From positions 62,001 through 126,000 of the forward strand of contig NZ_JAJBBR010000005.1 in the NCBI RefSeq assembly GCF_020532555.1: a stretch of 64,000 bases of DNA, written 5' to 3'. Below, one piece after another: positions 46,640 to 55,155 of this stretch. The position numbers and the translations under genes were made by a program. Under the pieces are notes generated by a model, which was not told the origin of the DNA, did not search any database, and was given only the letters and a program-made list of their open reading frames with translations. Source of the DNA: Microvirga lenta (GTDB lineage Bacteria; Pseudomonadota; Alphaproteobacteria; Rhizobiales; Beijerinckiaceae). Position 1 is the first letter of the stretch. Each line of letters opens with the position of its first letter.

Positions 46640-47379
46640 CATGCGAGGATCACCTCGCCCCGGTGCAGCGCCTCCGCCTGGGCGGTGAAGCGGCCGTCCG
46701 GACCGTTGAGAACGACCGGGGGCAGCACGTCCAAGGGGGCACGGCTTCCCTTGGTGGCCGCCAGCAGGAACCGGATCGCCGGCTTCCCGGCGGTCGGATG
46801 CACGAAGCGCAGCTGCAAGCCGCCCATGCCCGCGCCGAGCAGGCCCAGGCACTCGGCGAGCCGGTCGGCCCGGTGAATCAGAACGAAACGCCCCTTCGGC
46901 TTGAGCAAACCCGTGCAGGCCCTGAGCCAGGCCTCGAGCCCGCCCGCCGGCAGGGCATGGGCGGCGGCCCTGCCGCGGTCCGGCGAAATGCGGGCCTGCC
47001 CCTCTTCGAGGAAAGGCGGATTGGTCAGGACCCAGTCGGCGCTTTCCGGCGTCAGGCCCGCCGTCAGCCGTGCGGCCTTGTCCAGCACGTCGATGGCGAC
47101 GACCTCCCCTGCCACGCCGTTGAGGCCGCAATTGCGGCGGCAGAGTTCCGCGAGATCCGGGTCCCGCTCGACGAAGACGTAGCGGGCGCCCCTCTCCCGC
47201 GCGGCCGCCATGAGGCCGACCGCCCCTGTGGAGGCGCCCACATCCACCACCCAATCCCCAGCCTTGACGGGCGCCGAGGCCGCGAGCAGCACCGCATCGG
47301 TGCCGGCCCGGTGCCCTTTGGCGGGCTGAACCAGCCGGACGCGCCCGCCGAGAAGCGAATCGTCCGTGGTGTCAGGCAT
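46639..47379 (-). CDS. SAM-dependent methyltransferase, TrmN6/YfiC-like
   Basis: 246 residues. SAM-binding 'VVDVGASTGAVGLMAAARER', the acidic loop 'YVFVERDPDLAELCRRN', and the N6-adenine/glutamine methyltransferase motif NPPF in 'WVLTNPPFLEEGQARIS' place it with tRNA1(Val) adenine-37 N6-methyltransferase-like enzymes. Start ATG 47379 overlaps the DUF2007 stop by eight bases; an in-frame ATG at 47406 is possible but would deepen the overlap. Its stop codon sits on the T-run of the convergent terminator. Confidence 0.87.
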   Translation of the reverse strand: MPDTTDDSLLGGRVRLVQPAKGHRAGTDAVLLAASAPVKAGDWVVDVGASTGAVGLMAAARERGARYVFVERDPDLAELCRRNCGLNGVAGEVVAIDVLDKAARLTAGLTPESADWVLTNPPFLEEGQARISPDRGRAAAHALPAGGLEAWLRACTGLLKPKGRFVLIHRADRLAECLGLLGAGMGGLQLRFVHPTAGKPAIRFLLAATKGSRAPLDVLPPVVLNGPDGRFTAQAEALHRGEVILA

Positions 47380-47596
47380 GCCGCAGCTCGGATTCGAGAC
47401 CGGCATCGCTGATCAGCCGGCGGGCCTGGGCCACGTGATCCTCGGGCACGAGGATGCGGCGCGGGAACACGCCGATCATGCCCTCCAGGGCGCTGATATG
47501 CATGTCTGCGACGAAAACCGGGATATTGGCGTTCTCCAACAAGGATTGTAGGAAGCCGATGAGCACGAGGTCGTTCGTCCGGACGATTTCGACCAT
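47372..47596 (-). CDS. DUF2007 domain protein
   Basis: 74 residues. 'MVEIVRTNDLVLIGFLQSLL', 'GMIGVFPRRILVPEDHVAQA' is the complete DUF2007 pattern (ferredoxin-like small domain, sometimes called putative signal-transducing protein). Function unknown. Coupled by overlap to the methyltransferase gene, as in many Rhizobiales. Upstream in-frame ATGs would add a non-conserved tail, so I start at 47596. Confidence 0.85.
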   Translation of the reverse strand: MVEIVRTNDLVLIGFLQSLLENANIPVFVADMHISALEGMIGVFPRRILVPEDHVAQARRLISDAGLESELRHA

Positions 47597-47710
47597 CGGC
47601 GCCTGCCCCTCCCCTACGGCATGCGTTTGCATTGCAGCATGAAAAGTGCCATGCCACGGTGGCTTCATATTCCTACCGGCCCTGCCGGCCGGCAACCCGG
47701 GTATTGAGAC

Positions 47711-48730
47711 GTGGGCGTCGTCGTTCCGTTCGAAGACAAGCATCCTGAGAAGAATGCGAGCATCGAAAAGCTCGTCTCCCTTGTGGCCGCTGACATGGAA
47801 CGGGTCAATGGGATGATCCTGTCGCGCACCGGCTCCGAGGTCACCATGATCCCGGAGGTGGCCAACCACCTCATTTCCTCGGGCGGCAAGCGCCTGCGCC
47901 CCATGCTCACCCTCGCGACGGCGGGCCTTTCCGGCTACGAGGGCGACGGGCACGTGAAGCTCGCGGCCTCGGTCGAGTTCATGCACACGGCCACCCTCCT
48001 CCACGACGACGTGGTGGACGAGAGCGACATGCGCCGGGGCAAGATCGCCGCCCGCATCAAATGGGGCAACGAGGCCAGCGTCCTCGTGGGCGACTTCCTG
48101 CTCGGCCAAGCCTTCCGCATGATGGTGGAGGTCGGGTCCTTACGCGCCCTCGACATCCTGTCCGCCGCCGCGACCGTGATCGCGGAGGGCGAGGTGATGC
48201 AGCTCGCGGCCGCCAAGAACACCGAGACCACCGAGGACGAGTACCTGGCCGTGATTCGCGGCAAGACGGCGGAGCTCTTCGCCGCCGCCTGCGAGGTCGG
48301 ACCCGTCATCGCCGGCCGGCCCAAGGCCGAGCAGACCGCCTGCCGCTCCTACGGCATGAATCTGGGCATCGCCTTCCAGCTCGTGGACGACGCGCTCGAC
48401 TATGGCGGCAAGGCCGCGACCCTGGGCAAGAACGTGGGCGACGACTTCCGCGAGGGCAAGATCACCCTGCCCGTGGTCCTCTCCTTCCGCCGCGGCACCG
48501 ACGAAGAGCGTGCCTTCTGGAAGCGCGTGCTCGAACAGGGCGAGATCGAGGATGCCGACCTGGAGCAGGCCGTCGCCATCATGCGCCGGCACCGGGCCCT
48601 GGAGGACACCATCGAGCGGGCGCGCCATTACGGCGCCATGGCCCGCGACGCGCTGGCCCTCTTCCCCAAGAGCCCAATGAAGCAGGCCCTGCTCGACACG
48701 GTCGATTTCTGCATCGCCAGGGCTCACTGA
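47711..48730 (+). CDS. ispB: Polyprenyl diphosphate synthase (long-chain, ubiquinone side chain)
   Basis: 339 residues. The first Asp-rich motif in 'ATLLHDDVVDESDMRRG', the second in 'IAFQLVDDALDYGG', and 'SSGGKRLRPMLTLATAGLSG' identify a trans-prenyltransferase. Length and the small residues before the first motif suit octa- or decaprenyl products for ubiquinone; chain length cannot be fixed by eye. The start is GTG at 47711, as no in-frame ATG precedes the conserved region. Divergent from the DUF2007 gene. Confidence 0.92.
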   Translation: MGVVVPFEDKHPEKNASIEKLVSLVAADMERVNGMILSRTGSEVTMIPEVANHLISSGGKRLRPMLTLATAGLSGYEGDGHVKLAASVEFMHTATLLHDDVVDESDMRRGKIAARIKWGNEASVLVGDFLLGQAFRMMVEVGSLRALDILSAAATVIAEGEVMQLAAAKNTETTEDEYLAVIRGKTAELFAAACEVGPVIAGRPKAEQTACRSYGMNLGIAFQLVDDALDYGGKAATLGKNVGDDFREGKITLPVVLSFRRGTDEERAFWKRVLEQGEIEDADLEQAVAIMRRHRALEDTIERARHYGAMARDALALFPKSPMKQALLDTVDFCIARAH

Positions 48731-48873
48731 GCAGGCCGGCCCCTCGGCCCTCGCGCTGAAGAGGATCGCTTCGGCAGCCCGTCTCCTGCACGAGGGCGCT
48801 TTCGCTACACTCTGCCCCGTTCCAGGTGCGGCCTTGCGGCCGCTCCCCGGGATGAGGGCGATGCACGCCGCTC

Positions 48874-50721
48874 TCAGACGACGAAGAAGTCGTTTGCGGT
48901 GAGCTTGAGCTTCTTGGACAGCTTGGCGATCTCGACCGCCTTGCCGGCACCCGATCCGTCGGCATCGTAATACAGGATGCCCTTCTTCTTGCTGTAGACG
49001 AGGTAGTCGTCCTTGCCCTTCGCCTTCTCCAGGCTGAAGAACTTCTTGTTCAGCTTCGCCGGCTTGGCTTCCGAGCCCTTCTTGCCCAGCTTCTTGAAGA
49101 TCTTGTTGTCGAGCCAGATCGTGTCGTCGGCCACCGAGAAGTCCTTGATCTTGTCCAGGTTCTTCTTCTTGTTCGGCTTCGTGTCGAACACGAAGATGTC
49201 CTGGCCGGCGCCGCCGGTCAGCACGTCCTTGCCGCTCTTGCCGTAGAGCCGGTCGTTGCCGTCCTCGCCGTTAAGCTTGTTCGCTTTCTTCGTACCGATC
49301 AAAACCCTGCCTGCTGCTTTATCTGCGACACTCGCAAACGACACGGTTCCGTCGGAGAACTGGAATGTTTCGACCCCGAAGACAATGTCTCGCCCATTCC
49401 CGTTTGCACGCTTATCCAGGACAGTGAACGAGCCGTCCGGATTTTTGGTGACGGAATACTCCGCGCGCGCGCCGCTGTAGATGGCCCTGTCCTGATCGCC
49501 TGCCCCGCCGTCGAGAACGTCGTCGCCGGCACCTCCCCAGAGCGCGTCATTCCCGCCCGCGCCGTTCAGCGTGTCGTTATGATAGCCGCCATCGAGCTTG
49601 TCGGCTCCGGCCGTGCCGCTCCAGACGAGACCCGTTTTGTGAGCTGGGCTTGAGTAATGCTCGGTGATCGTTGCGTTGGCAGGCTTGTGCTGTGTGGTGT
49701 AGTCCGTCCACGGCACCTCCCGACCTCCTTCGCTCACGGGGAGCATCGGATTCTCGAAGGAGTAGTAGCTCCAGAGGAATGCTCCCGCGAGCCATTGCCC
49801 GCCATAATTTTCCATCACATGGAAAAGAGCCTCGTAGCAGTCCACCTGCTCCTGGAAGTCGACCTCGCCGCTGCCGCCGAAGATGCCGGGGTCCTTGTTG
49901 TGCCCGTCCATGCTCTTGTAGCCGACCTCGGTGAAGATCACTTTCTTGCCGTACCGCTCGGACAGCGACTTGTAGTAATCGACGACGGATTTGCCCTCAT
50001 AGAGGGTGTCCCGGATCCAGGGATTGAAGTGCGGCTTGACCCAGGCGTCGACGATCTGACCGACGGTCGGGTTGTTGATCTTCGAGGACGGGATGTAGGC
50101 GTCGATTCCGATGTAATCGACCTTGTCCCAGAAACCGACATGGACCACCTCGTCATAGGTGGCCGCATAGGTGACCTTGCCTGAATAGACGGCCCGCACG
50201 GCATCGATGATCTCGACCCATTTCTCCGTATAGGTCTTGCCGTCGCTCGTGACCTTGGTCGGGTCCGTCATGCTGACCATTTCGGTGCCGACGCAGATCA
50301 TCTCCGCGCCAGCCTCCTGCGCCACCTTGGCATACTCGACCATCATGGCCTTGTAGCTGTCGAACCAGGCTTTGGGATCGGTGGGCTCGAATTCGGCGCG
50401 CCAGACGCGGTTGTCGGATTCCACATGGGGCTTGAGCACGACCTTGAGACCGCGTTCCTTGGCCACGAGAATGGATTGCTTCACCTCCGCAAACGTATCG
50501 CTCTCGTTGTCCCAGGGGTAATTATTCTTCCAGAGGTTTAATTTCACCTCACTGCTGAATTGGTCCGTCTGGAAGAAGTTGGGGATGATCGTGACGGTGT
50601 TGGCGCCTGTGGCGATGATCTGCCCCATGGCCAGTTGGCCCTGGGCGTCGGTGATCTGCCGGCCCCAATAGGACGGCTGCGTGATGCTCTCCCACTCGAA
50701 GATCTCATTGGAATTGCTCAT
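48874..50721 (-). CDS. Secreted GH113-like glycosidase with RTX C-terminus
   Basis: 615 residues. Residues ~10-345 form a TIM-barrel resembling glycoside hydrolase family 113 (beta-mannan-active): acid/base candidate E147 in 'MICVGTEMVS', nucleophile candidate E265 in 'VIFTEVGYKS', and 'VDYIGIDAYIP' between. RTX nonapeptides follow ('GGYHNDTLNGAGGNDALWGG' and a second set near 'GEDGNDRLYGKSGKDVLTGG'). A Lys-rich C-terminal cassette ends in 'TANDFFVV', a type I secretion signal. No Sec signal. The start at 50721 has a GGGGGT site upstream. It probably degrades an extracellular polysaccharide. It interrupts an otherwise standard housekeeping neighbourhood. Confidence 0.85.
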   Translation of the reverse strand: MSNSNEIFEWESITQPSYWGRQITDAQGQLAMGQIIATGANTVTIIPNFFQTDQFSSEVKLNLWKNNYPWDNESDTFAEVKQSILVAKERGLKVVLKPHVESDNRVWRAEFEPTDPKAWFDSYKAMMVEYAKVAQEAGAEMICVGTEMVSMTDPTKVTSDGKTYTEKWVEIIDAVRAVYSGKVTYAATYDEVVHVGFWDKVDYIGIDAYIPSSKINNPTVGQIVDAWVKPHFNPWIRDTLYEGKSVVDYYKSLSERYGKKVIFTEVGYKSMDGHNKDPGIFGGSGEVDFQEQVDCYEALFHVMENYGGQWLAGAFLWSYYSFENPMLPVSEGGREVPWTDYTTQHKPANATITEHYSSPAHKTGLVWSGTAGADKLDGGYHNDTLNGAGGNDALWGGAGDDVLDGGAGDQDRAIYSGARAEYSVTKNPDGSFTVLDKRANGNGRDIVFGVETFQFSDGTVSFASVADKAAGRVLIGTKKANKLNGEDGNDRLYGKSGKDVLTGGAGQDIFVFDTKPNKKKNLDKIKDFSVADDTIWLDNKIFKKLGKKGSEAKPAKLNKKFFSLEKAKGKDDYLVYSKKKGILYYDADGSGAGKAVEIAKLSKKLKLTANDFFVV

Positions 50722-50890
50722 GCTCTTACCCCCGTGCAATGTCTCGTGCCAATCGATTGCGGCGAAGCCTGATCGCCGATTCTTTATTATTTTATAACAT
50801 CTCATTTTGGCGCCGTCCTTCGGCCAAACGGCCTAGCGGCATGGGGACGCGCCGCACCACCGTTTCGTTCCATAAAAAGAACAATACGGT

Positions 50891-50896
50891 TGACAT
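50891..50896 (+). promoter_or_regulatory. Possible -35 box of the SAM-II/metQ transcript
   Basis: TTGACA stands about 58 bases before the riboswitch. No good -10 box follows at the ideal distance, so this is tentative. Confidence 0.3.
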
Positions 50897-50953
50897 AAAG
50901 GCCAGGCGATGCGAAAGGTCCTCCTGCCGACCGGCGGTGCTTCCGCCGGAGAG

Positions 50954-51006
50954 CCGCGGTGATTTGAGACGAGCAGCTTGCGCCGCGTCATCAAACGCTA
51001 AAGCGC
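50954..51006 (+). ncRNA. SAM-II riboswitch
   Basis: The conserved SAM-II elements occur in order. P1 is CGCGG (50955-50959) with CCGCG (50983-50987), followed after the 5' strand by TGATTTGA (50960-50967) and CTTGC before the 3' strand. Then come TCATCAAA and the hallmark GCTAAA (50997-51002). SAM-II binds S-adenosylmethionine through an H-type pseudoknot and turns off translation of methionine genes. The next gene downstream is metQ-like, which fits. Confidence 0.85.
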
Positions 51007-51208
51007 CACGAAAGCGGATTCCGCCTCGTGGTTCACGAGGGTCGATGTGCCATGACGAACCTGTTTCCAGACATGACGCGAAACCGGCGGCCTGCCCTGG
51101 CCCTCAGGTGTCGTCCCGCGGCCTGAACCTTCTTCCCGTCACTTCCGAACCACATGTCCGGCTTCGTGTTGAAGCCGAACGACGAACCTTGCCCGAAAGG
51201 CACCTGCC

Positions 51209-52018
51209 ATGTTTGATCTTACCCGTCGCACCCTCCTGTCCGCCTCCCTCGCTCTCGGCGCGGTTCTGGCCGCAGCCCTTCCGGCCGCTGCTCAGCAGAA
51301 GAGCATCAAGGTCGGCGTCATGTCCGGCGCGGAGGAGGAAGTGGCACAGGTCGTGAAGAAGGTCGCGGCCGGAAAAGGCCTCGATGTGGAGCTCGTTCCC
51401 TTCTCCGATTATGCCCTCGTCAACGAGGCCCTGGAGCGGGGCGACCTCGACGCCAATGCCTTCCAGCACAAGCCCTATCTCGATGCGCAGATCGCAGCCC
51501 GGGGCTACAAGATCGTCCCGGTGGGCTTCACCTTCGTGCAGCCGATCGGGCTCTACTCGACCAAGGTGAAGTCGGTGGCCGACCTGCCGAAAGGCGCGAA
51601 GATCGGCATTCCGAACGACCCGAGCAACGGCGGCCGCGCGCTCAACCTGCTGGCGCAGGAAGGCGTGATCAAGCTGAAGGAGGGCAAGGGCCTGTCGCCG
51701 AGCCTGCTCGACATCGCCGAAAATCCCAAGAACGTGCAGTTCTCCGAGCTCGACGCGGCGCAGCTGCCCCGCGCCCTGCCCGATCTCGATGCGGCCGTGA
51801 TCAACACCGACCACGCCCTCAATGGCGGCCTCGACATCCGCAAGGACACGATCGCGGTCGAGAAGCGCGAGGGCAACCCTTACGCCAACTTCGTGGCCGC
51901 CCGCCAGGGCGAGGAAAACCGCCCCGAGATCAAGACCTTCGTGGAATCCTATCAGTCGCCGGAGGTGGCGAAGTTCCTGGAAGAGCGCTTCAACGGCGCC
52001 ATCATTCCGGCCTGGTAA
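51209..52018 (+). CDS. metQ: MetQ/NlpA-family methionine-binding ABC transporter protein
   Basis: 269 residues. Signal peptide 'MFDLTRRTLLSASLALGAVL' with twin Arg, cleavage near AAAQQ; there is no lipobox Cys, so it is a soluble periplasmic protein rather than the usual lipoprotein. Family core: 'IKVGVMSGAEEEVAQVVKKV', 'DLDANAFQHKPYLDAQIAAR', 'IGLYSTKVKSVADLPKGAKI', 'IPNDPSNGGRALNLLAQEGV'. It would deliver methionine to a MetNI transporter, but metN and metI are not next to it. A SAM-II riboswitch lies about 200 bases upstream and probably controls it. Confidence 0.88.
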   Translation: MFDLTRRTLLSASLALGAVLAAALPAAAQQKSIKVGVMSGAEEEVAQVVKKVAAGKGLDVELVPFSDYALVNEALERGDLDANAFQHKPYLDAQIAARGYKIVPVGFTFVQPIGLYSTKVKSVADLPKGAKIGIPNDPSNGGRALNLLAQEGVIKLKEGKGLSPSLLDIAENPKNVQFSELDAAQLPRALPDLDAAVINTDHALNGGLDIRKDTIAVEKREGNPYANFVAARQGEENRPEIKTFVESYQSPEVAKFLEERFNGAIIPAW

Positions 52019-52102
52019 GGCGGCTCGGTTCCGATACCGGCCCTTGCGCACCATGGCCGGCCTCGTGCCGGCCATCCACGTTTTCGTGTGACCGCCGTGA
52101 GC

Positions 52103-52975
52103 CTACCGAAGGCTCGTGGCCTTTACCCACCAATCCGGCCGCCACGCCGCGATCCGTTTGGATGCCGCGGCAGCGGTTTCGCAATCGTCGTAGAGCCCGA
52201 ACACCGTCGCCCCTGAGCCAGACATGCGGACGAGACGGCAACCCTGCGTCTCCGACACCAGCCGAAGCGCCTCGCCGATCAGGGGCTGGACCCGGCCCGC
52301 AGGAGGCTCCAGATCGTTGCGCGCCGCCTTCAGGGCATCGAGCAGGGAGCCGGCCGAACCGCCCGCAACCGCGGGATGCGGCTCCCCGGCGAGAGCCTGC
52401 CCCGCCTGCAATCCCAGCGCCTTGAACACCGCCGGCGTCTCGACCGGCACCCGTGGATTGACCAGCACGGAAAACAGGCGCGGCAGGCTCAGCGCCGGGC
52501 CCAGCTCCTCGCCTGCCCCACGCATCATGCGCGCCTGCGGCTCCAGGCAGACGGGAACGTCGGCCCCGGTCAGGCGGGCGGCCTCCCGGATGGCCGGATG
52601 GGACAGCGGCAGGCCGTTGAGGCGCGCGAGAAGCCGTAAGGCCGCGGCGGCATCCGAGGAGCCGCCGCCGATGCCGGCCGCGACCGGCAGGCGCTTCACT
52701 AGATGAAAGGTGCCGACGGCCAGGCCTTCGAACCGCTCGGTCAGGAGGCGGCCCGCCTTGAGCACGAGATTGTCCGCGTCGCCTCCGGCCAGGGAGGCGG
52801 TCGGGCCGGAGACCCGCAGGGCCAATGCGGGCCCCGGCTCCAGCCGCAGGTCGTCCCCCGTTCCGGCGAAGGCCACGAGGCTTTCCAGGTCGTGATAGCC
52901 GTCCGCGCGCCGCCCCAGGACATGGAGCGTCAGGTTGATCTTGGCGGGTGCGCGGGTGGCGAGGGGCTGGGGCAT
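52103..52975 (-). CDS. ispE: 4-diphosphocytidyl-2-C-methyl-D-erythritol kinase
   Basis: 290 residues, GHMP kinase. '[20 protein letters not shown]' carries the catalytic Lys, '[20 protein letters not shown]' is the ATP-binding loop, '[20 protein letters not shown]' and '[15 protein letters not shown]' complete the site. Fourth step of the MEP pathway started by Dxs. Start ATG 52975 fits the family. Same strand as the TPR gene but separated from it by a terminator. Confidence 0.94.
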   Translation of the reverse strand: MPQPLATRAPAKINLTLHVLGRRADGYHDLESLVAFAGTGDDLRLEPGPALALRVSGPTASLAGGDADNLVLKAGRLLTERFEGLAVGTFHLVKRLPVAAGIGGGSSDAAAALRLLARLNGLPLSHPAIREAARLTGADVPVCLEPQARMMRGAGEELGPALSLPRLFSVLVNPRVPVETPAVFKALGLQAGQALAGEPHPAVAGGSAGSLLDALKAARNDLEPPAGRVQPLIGEALRLVSETQGCRLVRMSGSGATVFGLYDDCETAAAASKRIAAWRPDWWVKATSLR

Positions 52976-53040
52976 GACGCCTTTCCATGCCCGAGAGCGG
53001 GAGCGTTGGGAAGGGTCGGGCTGGAGCGGTCCCCTGAACG

Positions 53041-53069
53041 AAAATGGCCGGGCGGATCCGCCCGGCCAT
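53041..53069 (-). terminator. Terminator of the TPR gene
   Basis: A 26-base perfect palindrome at 53044-53069 (left half ATGGCCGGGCGGA) is followed on the minus strand by TTTT, 34 bases after the TPR stop. Very stable hairpin; acts toward ispE. Confidence 0.8.
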
Positions 53070-53102
53070 GAGATCTCACGGGATGCGTTCGGGAGAAACG
53101 GC

Positions 53103-54902
53103 TCAGCCGCCGCTGGCATCCGCTTTCGGCGAAGGAACGGTCTCGGCCGCGGCGGGCTTGGGCTCTTCCTCCATCCCGTGCTCGATCTTCTTGAGGATCT
53201 TCTCCAGATCCTCGGGCTCGGGGTTCGAGTCCTTGGCGTGGTTCCACTGGAACTTGGCCTCGAGCTTGCGGCCGACCTTCCAATAGGCGTCGCCCAGATG
53301 GTCGTTGATGACCGGATCGCCGGCCTTCAGCTCCACGGCCTTCTCGAGTTCGCGCACGGCGTCCTCGTAGCGGCCCATGCGGTAATAGGCCCAGCCGAGG
53401 GAATCGATGATCATGCCGTCGCGGGGCGCGAGCTCCACGGCGCGGGTGAGCATCTTGAAGGCTTCGTCGATGTTGACGTTCTGATCGACCCACGAATAGG
53501 CCAGATAGTTCAGCACCTGGGCCTTGCCCGCCGGCAGGGTGTCCGGAACCAGTTCGAGGGCCTTCTTCAGATCGGCCTCGCCCTTCTCCCACTGCTTCGC
53601 GCGCTCGTAGGACGTGCCGCGATAGAAATAGAGGATCCAGTGGCTGCGGTCGGGGGTGCCGATCAGCTCGATGGCCTTGCTGTAGGTCTCGGCGGCTTCG
53701 GCGAACTGCTTGCGCGAGCGCTGCACGTTGCCCAGCGCCATCACGACCTCGACGTCCTCCGGGTACTCCTTCATCAGGTTCTGGAGGTAGGCGATCGCCT
53801 CGTCGCCACGGCCCATCAGTTCGTAGTTCTGGCCGATGGCGATGTCGGCGCTCGCGCGCACCGGGGCGTCCTTGGGAATGCGGGCGAAGGCCTCGTTGGC
53901 CCGCTCGTACTGCTTCAGGCGCTCATAGACGTCGCCGAGGGTGACGAGGGCCAGCGCGTGGTTCGGGTTGAGATCGAGCCCGAGCTGCAGATAGATGATG
54001 GCCGTCAACTCGTCGCCCTGGCTGTTGCCGACGACGCCGAGCCCGTAGAGCAGCTCCGCGGCCCCGTCCTGGGCGGTCTTGATCAGGGGAAGAAGCGGCT
54101 TGCCCTCCTCCAGGGCCTTGATGGCGCTGCGCACCAGGGGGTGGCGCGGCGCCACCTCGTCGAAGCCCTTGTAGACCGCCAGCGCCTCCTCCTTGCGGCC
54201 GCGCTTGGCGAGGAACCGGCCATAGGCGTCGACCACCTGCAGGGTGTTGCGCTCGCCCTCATAGGCCGCCTTGAAGCGCTTCTCGGCCTCGGCGGTATTG
54301 CCGACCACATCGGCGATCAGGGCGGCGTGGTACTCGCGGAACTGGTTGAAGGCGCGCTCGTTCTTGAGCCGGTCGACGGTGGCCAGGGCCTTCTTGCCGT
54401 CCTTGGACCCGGCATAGGCCCAGGCGGCGAGGAGAGTCCCGGTCAGGTCGGCCCGTCGCGTTCCCGTGGCCTGGAGCAGCCGCTTGCGGACATCCGCGTA
54501 TTTCTGGTTCTTGAGGGCGCGGACGCTCAGGGCGAACTGGGCGAGGTTGTTCGACGGATCGCGCGAGGCCAGCCGCTCGGCGGCGCGGAACGCGTCCGAC
54601 ATCGAGCCGTTGGCGAGGAAGGCCACGAAGGCACGCTCCAGGAGCTCCTGGTTGCGCGGGTCCTCCTGGATCGCCTCCTTGAAGAAGGTCGTCGCAGCCG
54701 CCGTGTCGCGGGCGGCGCCGGCCACATAGGCGGCCAGGAAGTTGCCTTCCAGGCTCATGGCGGGCCGGAGAGGCTCGGCCGGCTCCACATTGGCGGCGGC
54801 CATGGCGGGCGCGGCAAGGAAGCCGGCCACCGAGAGCATAAGCGCGGGCAAGCCCTTGCGGACCGAAGAGAAACTAAAGGTTGGCACGAAGCGCGGCTCC
54901 AA
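53103..54902 (-). CDS. Exported tetratricopeptide-repeat protein
   Basis: 599 residues. Signal-like N-terminus ([20 protein letters not shown]), then TPR helices almost throughout, clearest in '[20 protein letters not shown]', '[20 protein letters not shown]', '[20 protein letters not shown]', '[20 protein letters not shown]'. Probably a periplasmic or outer-membrane-associated scaffold. The family is conserved next to ispE in Rhizobiales. The start is TTG (54902) or GTG (54887); no ATG fits, and a stop lies just upstream of the TTG. Confidence 0.88.
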   Translation of the reverse strand: MEPRFVPTFSFSSVRKGLPALMLSVAGFLAAPAMAAANVEPAEPLRPAMSLEGNFLAAYVAGAARDTAAATTFFKEAIQEDPRNQELLERAFVAFLANGSMSDAFRAAERLASRDPSNNLAQFALSVRALKNQKYADVRKRLLQATGTRRADLTGTLLAAWAYAGSKDGKKALATVDRLKNERAFNQFREYHAALIADVVGNTAEAEKRFKAAYEGERNTLQVVDAYGRFLAKRGRKEEALAVYKGFDEVAPRHPLVRSAIKALEEGKPLLPLIKTAQDGAAELLYGLGVVGNSQGDELTAIIYLQLGLDLNPNHALALVTLGDVYERLKQYERANEAFARIPKDAPVRASADIAIGQNYELMGRGDEAIAYLQNLMKEYPEDVEVVMALGNVQRSRKQFAEAAETYSKAIELIGTPDRSHWILYFYRGTSYERAKQWEKGEADLKKALELVPDTLPAGKAQVLNYLAYSWVDQNVNIDEAFKMLTRAVELAPRDGMIIDSLGWAYYRMGRYEDAVRELEKAVELKAGDPVINDHLGDAYWKVGRKLEAKFQWNHAKDSNPEPEDLEKILKKIEHGMEEEPKPAAAETVPSPKADASGG

Positions 54903-55065
54903 TCATCGCGACATCTCAATGGAACGGAGATGTGCGCCAAATCAGGCCGGAGAATGGCGTTTCCCTGTCACGGCGGCAAGGGGAACATTGACGCTGGTCG
55001 AGGTCTCGTGAAGATCCGAGGGAAATTCGTCGGCTGGATGGCGGCTTGGAGGCACGGATTGCGGG

Positions 55066-55123
55066 CCTGATCGAAGCTCGCGGAGAGCGCCCCCGTGGCT
55101 CTCCTCCCCACAAGGGGGAGGGA
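55066..55123. repeat. Dispersed repeat, deletion copy G
   Basis: The lead unit 'cctgatcgaagctcgcggag' runs into 'ctctcctccccacaaggggg' and 'aggg'. The outer left half is joined directly to the outer right end, so both inner arms and the centre are missing. Looks like an internal deletion between the two short GGGG/CCCC tracts. Confidence 0.75.
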
Positions 55124-55155
55124 ATGAGGTCGTGCTAGGGCCGGAGCCAAGCCCC

